Shown piece by piece: positions 58,282 to 64,000 of a stretch of 64,000 bases of DNA. The position numbers were made by a program, and so were the translations under genes. Source of the DNA: Thalassomonas viridans. Its GTDB lineage: Bacteria; Pseudomonadota; Gammaproteobacteria; Enterobacterales; Alteromonadaceae. The DNA lies in NCBI RefSeq assembly GCF_000948985.2, contig NZ_CP059733.1:6262001-6326000 (forward strand), read 5' to 3'. The notes under the pieces are model-generated. The model had not been told where the DNA came from, did not search any database, and was given only the letters and a program-made list of their open reading frames with translations. Positions within the stretch are counted from its first letter, which is position 1. Every line of letters begins with the position of its first letter.

Positions 58282-58346
58282 CGTCACTAAATAACGAAAT
58301 CAACTCATGAGAGCTAATATTCAAAATTCAAAAAACAAAGTAAGCG

Positions 58347-58550
58347 TTACGCCCAGCCAGGACAGCCGCTGCTGATCATGCAACCTTCATAGCGAATAGT
58401 GCAAGTGTCCCAGTCATTTCCATTATCGATACAGTTACGAATTTCAGTAAGGCAATGAGTGCCACAACTATTGGCAGCCGTTGTAACCGCCGGAGCTAAT
58501 GCTATCGACATGCCTAATAAAGCCATTTTTAAGTATTTTTTATTTATCAT
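58347..58550 (-). CDS. Small secreted cysteine-rich peptide
   Basis: 67 residues. Signal peptide to ~residue 26 (MALLGMSIALAPAVTTAA). The ~41-residue mature part has six cysteines with spacing C-x3-C-x6-C-x9-C-x6-C-x5-C (NSCGTHCLTEIRNC, WDTCTIRYEGCMISSGC). This predicts three disulfides in the periplasm or outside. AAAGGATAG precedes the ATG. It could be a bacteriocin-like or signalling peptide; no family recognised. Confidence 0.65.
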   Translation of the reverse strand: MINKKYLKMALLGMSIALAPAVTTAANSCGTHCLTEIRNCIDNGNDWDTCTIRYEGCMISSGCPGWA

Positions 58551-58896
58551 TATTACTATCCTTTGTATTGAGTATTTCCATAGCTACAGCGAATAAAAAG
58601 CTATACATCTTTTTAAAAAGACTTTTCCAGTATAGGCAGAAGAAAAACATTATTAACATCAAATACACACAAAATTAACAAACAAGTTGTTTCAGTACGT
58701 TGATTTAAGGTTTTCTTTTACGATGCTGGTAGCTCTCGACTCAAGGCTCAGAAGTTTTCTGACTCAATCAGCCAATAAATAGCTTTTTCAGTGAGTTACT
58801 TTAACGCAAGTGGTGAAACAGAACGACCAAGCTCTGTTTCATTAAATACCTAGCTTTATATTTTGCCTGCATCCGGCCACGGGGTCAGCCGGATAT
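58551..58896. other. Intergenic region
   Basis: A+T-rich; no coding frame or RNA gene seen. Right-hand edge of the second accessory zone; composition becomes core-like from ~58.87 kb. Confidence 0.45.
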
Positions 58897-59535
58897 TTAT
58901 TTAACCAGCTCAGCCGCTTTCAATAACAACTCTTCGTCTAACCGTACCCTGAAATTAGGGTTAACATAGTTAAATTGCACTAGCCCCTTAGCATCAAACA
59001 CATAAACGGCGGGCGCAGGTAATACCAAACGCTCCTCCCCTTGACGGTTTTTTTGTAACGGGTTGGTAAGCTTCATTTTTGAGACATAGCGCTCGGTGGT
59101 TTTTTGTGAAGCAAAAAATGCCAACCCGAAACTTTGGCTGACTTTGGAATTAAAATCTGACAGCAGGGTGTAGTCCAGGTCGCGTTCTTTAATGCTGGCC
59201 TGCAAACCTTCGGGGGCATCGGTAGAAATACCGATCAGCTGGAAGCCCATACCCTTTAACCGGCTGCTGATTTGTTTTAACTGCCCCATCTGGGTATTAC
59301 AAAACGGGCACCAACCGCCGCGGTAAAAGAATAGAATGGTTTTCTTGCCGACCAGTACATCCTGCAAGTTCACCTGTTTACCTTCCACCGTAGTGGCCAT
59401 TACTGCCGGGACCTGCTGGCCGTTAAGCAGCGGCGTAACCAGGCCAGCCTCTTCGGCTATCGGCTTAGCTGCCTGAACAGCGAAAGTAAACAACAAAGCC
59501 AGACCGGCGGTTAAGAGTTTATGTATAAGTTTCAT
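58897..59535 (-). CDS. Periplasmic peroxiredoxin-like (AhpC/TSA) protein
   Basis: 212 residues with a signal peptide (MKLIHKLLTAGLALLFTFAVQA). Thioredoxin-fold peroxidase core: ILFFYRGGWCPFCNTQMGQL with Cys76 and Cys79, then FQLIGISTDAPEG. In this family the first Cys of W-C-P-F-C is peroxidatic, with a nearby resolving Cys. It probably removes peroxides or acts as a thiol oxidoreductase in the periplasm. Single gene. Confidence 0.85.
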   Translation of the reverse strand: MKLIHKLLTAGLALLFTFAVQAAKPIAEEAGLVTPLLNGQQVPAVMATTVEGKQVNLQDVLVGKKTILFFYRGGWCPFCNTQMGQLKQISSRLKGMGFQLIGISTDAPEGLQASIKERDLDYTLLSDFNSKVSQSFGLAFFASQKTTERYVSKMKLTNPLQKNRQGEERLVLPAPAVYVFDAKGLVQFNYVNPNFRVRLDEELLLKAAELVK

Positions 59536-59637
59536 TCCGGGGTATTCTCTCTGAGCTATTATTCTAAATTAATGGATCCCAGCACAAGACCCACTAACTC
59601 AGGATAAAATTTCCCCCGGTGAAAAATATCCTGTTGT

Positions 59638-61527
59638 TCAGGAGACTTTAAACTGCCCCACCAGGGTATTTAACCCGGCAAATTCCTGTTGCAGGCCGTC
59701 GCAGGCATCTTGTGTCTGCTGCAGGTTGCTTACTCCCTGCTGGTTTAACTCCATCAGCTGCAAAATATCTTCATCTATGCTTTTGATCACCGTAGCCTGC
59801 TGCCGGGTGGCATCCGACACCGCATGATTTTCGATACCCACCTGGGTCAGTGACTGGATGATCTGCTGCATTTTTTCGTCGGCAAGTCCCGCCATTTCCA
59901 CGCTGGTGGCGCTGTTTTCCTGGCTTTGGCCCATGCTCTCCACCACGGCACCGGTGCCGTTTTGCAGGTTGTCGATCATCACTTCGATTTCCCCGGTGGC
60001 GTCCTGGGTGCGTTGTGCCAGCTGGCGCACTTCATCCGCCACCACAGCAAAACCGCGGCCGGCCTCCCCTGCCCGCGCCGCCTCAATGGCCGCATTTAAT
60101 GCCAGCAGGTTAGTTTGCGAACTGACCCCTTTGATCACATCCAAAATATTGCCGATATTCTGGGCTTCGCTGGCAAGTTTTTCTATTTCACCGCTGGACT
60201 GCCCCATAGTCGCGGATAAATGCCCGATGGAATTGATATTGTTGTTCAGGGCATCCACCCCTTCCCGCGACTGCTCCTGCATCGCCGAGGTTAAATCCGA
60301 TGCCGTCACCGCATTGGCGGAAATCTCCTGCGCCGAACTGTTAAGCTGGGAGATGGCGCTGGAAACATTATCCCCCCGGCTCAGCTGCTGCTCCGCCATT
60401 TCGATCCCCGCCAGCGCGCTCTGGCGCACACTGTTGATATGCTGATCCAGGGCGTCGGCAGTCTGGTGCACCTGCTTCATGGAATCGTGTATGGTATCGA
60501 TAAAGGCATTAAAGTGGTGGGACAACTGGCCGATTTCATCTTGCGAATCTACCGACAGGCGTTTGGTTAAATCGCCGTCTCCCTGGGAAATGTCTTTGAT
60601 CGCCAGCGTCAGGTTATTAATGGGACGCATCAGGTGGTTAAGCAATAAGTGCAGAATGAATACAGTGATCACCACGCTGATCAAACCAAACAAGATGGCA
60701 TTGTTTCTTGCCGCCGCCATAGGCGCATAAGCCTTGTCTTTATCCAGCACTACGCCGACATACCATTTCACCGAGCTGATGCCCTGTACCGGGATAAAGG
60801 AAACAATCTGTTCTTTTTCCTCAATTTCCACCAGCTCGCGGTTAAAGCCCGGCTTGTAGCCGAAAAGCTCACTGACATTTTTATCCAGGTATTTCTTTTG
60901 CGGATGGCTGAGGATTTTGCCGTTGTCGCTCACCAGGTAGGCATAACCTAATTCCAGGAAGTCGATGGTATTGATGATACCGGCGATTTCATCCAGTTCG
61001 ATATCGCCACCGGCGGCACCGATAAAACGGCCGTTATCCTCGATCGGCGCTACCGCGGAAATAATCAGTTTGTCCACCGATGCATCGACATAGGGCTCGG
61101 TATAAGAGGCTTTCCTGTCCTGCTTAACCTGGGTATACCAGGGTCTTTGCCTGGCATCGAAGTCGTTCGGCAGTTTAATGCTGACATCGTCAACAATAAA
61201 CTCACCGCTGCGCTCCACCCCGACATAGGTATTTTTAAACAGGCCGGCTACCTGTGCCTGCTGCACTACCGCCAGTATGGTGTCACTGTCGCTGTTTTCC
61301 CGGGTGCTTTGTGCGATGGATTTCACGATTTGCAACTTGCTGTTAAGCCAGTTGGCGATATTCCCCGATACCGAGCTGGCGATTTCATTGATGCCCCGCT
61401 CCAGGTTGGTTTCGGTTTGGTCATTAATTTTAATGTAATGGTAAGCGTTGGATGCCGTCAGGGTTAAAATCAGCAAAACCGCCGCGGTTATAATAATTTT
61501 ATGGGCAAATTTTAATTGAGAGAACAT
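59638..61527 (-). CDS. Methyl-accepting chemotaxis protein, dCache type
   Basis: 629 residues. TM1 ~12-30, periplasmic dCache_1 domain ~35-270, TM2 ~275-297, HAMP ~300-350, and the signalling hairpin [20 protein letters not shown]. The ligand motif R-x-W-Y ... Y-x-x-P-Y-x-D is visible in [14 protein letters not shown] and [12 protein letters not shown], the pattern associated with amino-acid-binding dCache domains. No C-terminal CheR pentapeptide (ends VGQFKVS). Amino-acid sensing is inferred from the motif. Confidence 0.93.
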   Translation of the reverse strand: MFSQLKFAHKIIITAAVLLILTLTASNAYHYIKINDQTETNLERGINEIASSVSGNIANWLNSKLQIVKSIAQSTRENSDSDTILAVVQQAQVAGLFKNTYVGVERSGEFIVDDVSIKLPNDFDARQRPWYTQVKQDRKASYTEPYVDASVDKLIISAVAPIEDNGRFIGAAGGDIELDEIAGIINTIDFLELGYAYLVSDNGKILSHPQKKYLDKNVSELFGYKPGFNRELVEIEEKEQIVSFIPVQGISSVKWYVGVVLDKDKAYAPMAAARNNAILFGLISVVITVFILHLLLNHLMRPINNLTLAIKDISQGDGDLTKRLSVDSQDEIGQLSHHFNAFIDTIHDSMKQVHQTADALDQHINSVRQSALAGIEMAEQQLSRGDNVSSAISQLNSSAQEISANAVTASDLTSAMQEQSREGVDALNNNINSIGHLSATMGQSSGEIEKLASEAQNIGNILDVIKGVSSQTNLLALNAAIEAARAGEAGRGFAVVADEVRQLAQRTQDATGEIEVMIDNLQNGTGAVVESMGQSQENSATSVEMAGLADEKMQQIIQSLTQVGIENHAVSDATRQQATVIKSIDEDILQLMELNQQGVSNLQQTQDACDGLQQEFAGLNTLVGQFKVS

Positions 61528-61758
61528 AACAAAAACTATCCGTCTGTCGCTCAGGGAGTTGCTTTACCTGAATCATTCCGGCAGGAATACTCGGGTCATT
61601 TCCCTGGCTTCACGCAAAAATACTGTTGATTCATTCTTCACTAATTCACAAGTTTCGTACAGAGGTTTTTGCCGCGAATAATTTTTCAGCCGGAAGAGCC
61701 AATACTTGATACAATAGCAACTGCCGAATATCCCAGCATAAAACCACACGAGAGCAAC

Positions 61759-61986
61759 ATGAACCATCAGCCTTTTAATCCTCTGCACGGCATCACCTTA
61801 CAAACCATAGTCACCGAGCTGGTGGACTATTACGGCTTTGAAGAGTTGGGCCAGCGCATCAAGATCCGTTGCTTCACCCATGACCCCAGCATCAAGTCTT
61901 CACTGAAGTTTTTGCGCAAGACCCCCTGGGCCCGCACCAAAGTGGAAAATCTCTACATAAAAAATAAACATAAATTCCGCCAATGA
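61759..61986 (+). CDS. VF530-family protein (DUF2132)
   Basis: 75 residues from the ATG at 61759 ([20 protein letters not shown]). The pattern [44 protein letters not shown] is that of the VF530/DUF2132 DNA-binding family: short, basic and helical. GAGAG precedes the start. The longer upstream frame has no ribosome site. Confidence 0.88.
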   Translation: MNHQPFNPLHGITLQTIVTELVDYYGFEELGQRIKIRCFTHDPSIKSSLKFLRKTPWARTKVENLYIKNKHKFRQ

Positions 61987-62042
61987 ATCCTTGCTAAAAA
62001 GTCAGTTTCTGTCGTAAATTAATCGGACAGGAAATAACCTGC

Positions 62043-62201
62043 ATACCAAACGTAATAAAGAAGTGACCAAGATTCAATGAGGATAAACATTCAAGTTCAA
62101 GGCGCGTGATTGAGCAATAGCCCGCTATTGGGATTGAGCGCAACGAAGAAATTGAAAGTTTAGACCATTGAAGATGGTTAATTCATTATTTCATTTGGTA
62201 T
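62043..62201. repeat. MITE-like element upstream of purU
   Basis: 159 bp with imperfect inverted ends: ATACCAAACGTAATAAAGAA at the left and the complement of ATACCAAATGAAATAATGAA at the right. The interior holds TTCAAGGCGCGTGATTGAGC and an AATAGCCCGCTATTGGGATT hairpin. No coding capacity. The type recurs in marine Alteromonadales as far as I recall; only one copy is in this window. Confidence 0.6.
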
Positions 62202-62439
62202 TAGCTCAGACTTTGCCGTTTTCAAGTTTAAATCGCTTCTCTGTTGTCGAAAACTTTTCAGTACGCCTTAACAGCTGTAAACCCTGAATGGGTCCAGGCT
62301 TGCCGTTCTCTGCTCTTATAAAGAGCCTTAGAGTATTGTCGTAAGCTGTAACGCAAACGTTTTCATTAGCAGAAAAGGCAGGATAAAAATCAACTAGGGC
62401 CAAGGTATACCAATAACTTTTTCTATCAAGTGAGACATT

Positions 62440-63300
62440 ATGCAAATCAACAATCAATACGTTCTAACCTGGCAATGTCCTGACACATCAGGCGTCTTAG
62501 CAAAAGTTACCCATAACCTGTTTGACCACGGTGCTTTTATTACCGAAACGTCACAGTACAGTGATCCCTATACAGATACCTTTTTTTCCCGTATCGCCTT
62601 TGATGACCGCAACCTGAAAGTGCCGTTTGAAGAGTTTGTCAGCGCCATCGACGAGCTGGCGAAACCGCTGAACTTGATTTACCGCATCAGGAATGCCAAA
62701 GATTTGCCCAACATAGTGATCGCCGTTTCCAAAGACGATCACTGCCTGGTGTCGTTATTAACCAAGTGGAAAGCCGGGGTACTGCCGGTCAATATTGTCG
62801 CCGTGGTTTCCAACCATGCTGACTGCCAGCCTTTGGTAGAATGGCACGGTATTCCTTATTACCACCTGCCGGTGAACAAGGAAAACAAACCTCAGCAGGA
62901 AGCGGCCATCCTGGATGTGATGAAAAGCGCCGATGCCGAACTCCTGGTGCTTGCCCGCTATATGCAGATTTTATCCGACGATATGTGCACTCAGCTCAAA
63001 GGCAACGCCATTAACATCCACCACTCGTTTTTACCCAGCTTCAAAGGGGCAAAACCTTATCACCAGGCCCATGCCCGCGGGGTAAAAGTGATCGGCGCCA
63101 CCGCCCACTATGTCACCGCAGATCTCGACGAAGGCCCGATTATCGTGCAGGAAGTCAAACCCATCAACCACACCTTTACCGTAGAGCAAATGGTACACAT
63201 GGGCCATGATCTGGAAGCCACGGCGCTGTGCCATGCGGTAAAAATGCATGCCCAGCAGCGCATCTGCCTCAACGGCGATAAAACCGTTATCCTTGCCTGA
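62440..63300 (+). CDS. purU: Formyltetrahydrofolate deformylase
   Basis: 286 residues. N-terminal ACT domain (YVLTWQCPDTSGVLAKVTHN), then the formyltransferase fold with NIHHSFLPSFKGAKPYHQAH, GVKVIGATAHYVT and DLDEGPIIVQEV, carrying the Asn-His-Asp catalytic set. It hydrolyses 10-formyl-THF to THF and formate, balancing one-carbon pools. Full length. Upstream lies a MITE. Confidence 0.95.
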   Translation: MQINNQYVLTWQCPDTSGVLAKVTHNLFDHGAFITETSQYSDPYTDTFFSRIAFDDRNLKVPFEEFVSAIDELAKPLNLIYRIRNAKDLPNIVIAVSKDDHCLVSLLTKWKAGVLPVNIVAVVSNHADCQPLVEWHGIPYYHLPVNKENKPQQEAAILDVMKSADAELLVLARYMQILSDDMCTQLKGNAINIHHSFLPSFKGAKPYHQAHARGVKVIGATAHYVTADLDEGPIIVQEVKPINHTFTVEQMVHMGHDLEATALCHAVKMHAQQRICLNGDKTVILA

Positions 63301-63319
63301 TCCCGGCAGGAAAGAATAC

Positions 63320-63341
63320 AAGCCTATACCGGTATAGGCTT
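63320..63341 (+). terminator. Terminator-like palindrome after purU
   Basis: AAGCCTATACC and GGTATAGGCTT form a perfect 11-bp inverted repeat with no loop bases (about 9 bp would pair around a 4-base loop), 20 bp after the purU stop. The T-run is weak. Confidence 0.6.
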
Positions 63342-63378
63342 GCTTTATCCTATACTGGTATCACTTATATTGATAAAG

Positions 63379-63557
63379 CAGGCCCTAGGGCCTGTTTATC
63401 TTTGCAGGGGATGAAGATTTTTGAGCGGTTTTTTCACCTGTCAAGGCAGAAAAATGGACGTGTAGTGATTCTACATGACATTTTTCTAACGCCGACAGGA
63501 GGAAAAACAGCCAAAAAGCTTATTCACGGCCAAAGATAAACAGGCCCTAAGGAAGGT
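63379..63557. repeat. ~180-bp nested palindromic element
   Basis: The outer arms GGGCCTGTTTATCTTTG (~63388) and CAAAGATAAACAGGCCC (~63535) are exact inverse copies. Inside, TTTTTTCACCTGTC...AGAAAAATG faces CATTTTTCT...GACAGGAGGAAAAA. The whole can fold into one long imperfect hairpin centred near 63470. The left edge also has a small CAGGCCC/GGGCCTG hairpin. Confidence 0.75.
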
Positions 63558-63635
63558 GCTGACACCGGGAGCGAACCAGCTTGCCCGCACCTCCTTAATT
63601 AAGCCGCATAAACAACTTCAACATTGGTTAACCCT

Positions 63636-64000
63636 ATGTCCCATAAAAATAAAATTTGTTACCAGATCACGCCGGAAAATATCAACAGCCACCTGTTCAG
63701 CATCAAGCTGACTTTTGCCAGCGAGCCGGGGCAAAGCTATACCCTGAGCCTGCCCGCTTGGTTGCCCGGCAGTTATATGATCAGGGACTTTGCCAAAAAT
63801 ATCATTGAATTAAGTGCAACTTCCGCCGACGGTACTCTCCTGGCGACAGAGAAAAGCGACAAGCAAACCTGGCATATTACCGCCACGGACGAACAGGTTT
63901 CGGTAAGCTACCAGGTATTCGCTTTTGATCTTTCGGTGCGCACCGCCTACCTGGACAGCGAGCGCGGTTTCTTTAACGGCAGCTCGACTTTCCTGGCGGT
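63636..64000 (+). CDS. M61 family metallopeptidase, N-terminal part (cut by window edge)
   Basis: Open from the ATG at 63636 to the window end (121 codons). The opening (ICYQITPENINSHLFSIKLT, LSLPAWLPGSYMIRDFAKNI, VFAFDLSVRTAYLDSERGFF) is the N-terminal beta domain of M61 glycyl-aminopeptidase/PDZ proteins. The catalytic HExxH and PDZ parts lie outside the window. Confidence 0.88.
   Translation, partial: MSHKNKICYQITPENINSHLFSIKLTFASEPGQSYTLSLPAWLPGSYMIRDFAKNIIELSATSADGTLLATEKSDKQTWHITATDEQVSVSYQVFAFDLSVRTAYLDSERGFFNGSSTFLA

Noticed and set aside
61573..61788. 71-residue minus-strand frame opposite the VF530 gene start
   Set aside because: Antisense to a conserved gene start, with no motif or ribosome site.
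62206..62457. 83-residue minus-strand frame ending beside the MITE
   Set aside because: It overlaps the purU start and ribosome region, has no ribosome site and no recognised motif. It could be a decayed gene cut by the MITE, but the support is too thin.

Overview
The window looks like the chromosome of a marine gammaproteobacterium of the Alteromonadales, with a Colwelliaceae/Thalassomonas feel. This rests on gene content, codon style and the interspersed repeats, and no database search was possible. Core genes with a moderate G+C look (efflux pump, dsbA-srkA, ccoG, TonB receptor, formate dehydrogenase, histidine utilisation, chemoreceptor, purU) flank two accessory zones that are A+T-richer and full of repeats.

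Layout. 1-3.5 kb: an RND efflux pump (permease cut by the window edge), tRNA-Arg(CCG) and a TonB-C-like secreted protein. 3.6-19 kb: the first accessory zone. It holds a symE-type toxin gene with a structured leader, a RAYT (REP-associated HUH transposase), a small membrane protein that looks like an orphan immunity gene, a complete IS66 element with 8-bp target duplication, an IS4 relic, a second RAYT copy split by an intact IS1634-family element with 6-bp duplication, and a 2602-residue SpvB/FG-GAP/RHS polymorphic toxin followed by an overlapping membrane immunity candidate. 20-32 kb: mostly housekeeping (FabH-like synthase, double-OB SSB-like protein, SHOCT protein, VTT membrane protein, dsbA-srkA, ccoG, and a Fur-box-controlled TonB receptor with a PepSY membrane partner). 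32-40.5 kb: an fdsGBA-fdhD-fdsD NAD-dependent formate dehydrogenase operon directly downstream of hutG-hutF, whose promoter carries a HutC-type operator. HutG releases formate and Fds oxidises it.

40.7-58.6 kb is the second accessory zone. It holds a two-gene unit with a SymE-like structured leader, a CoiA-like gene killed by an in-frame stop, an LRAT-like protein next to a TIR-domain protein, two probable toxin-immunity pairs (a pore-former-like protein with a membrane immunity candidate; a permuted papain-like hydrolase with a periplasmic immunity candidate), an orphan immunity candidate behind an effector remnant, a CadC/ToxR-like regulator convergent with a large FG-GAP exoprotein, and a compact peptide locus (divergent XRE repressor, operator palindrome, 39-residue ORF, second HTH protein, double-glycine leader peptide, polytopic membrane protein). 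Four copies of a ~70-bp palindromic repeat and two copies of a 59-bp repeat separate these cassettes. 58.9-64 kb returns to core genes: periplasmic peroxiredoxin, dCache chemoreceptor, VF530 protein, purU and the start of an M61 peptidase, with two MITE-like palindromic elements between them.

The most unusual signals are (1) a 14-bp hairpin shared by the symE leader and the leader of an unrelated gene, which pairs only when read on the strand opposite the genes and shows compensatory change, implying a SymR-type antisense RNA family; (2) the double-glycine peptide locus at 55.5-57.3 kb; (3) the cluster of effector-immunity cassettes separated by a repeated palindromic element.
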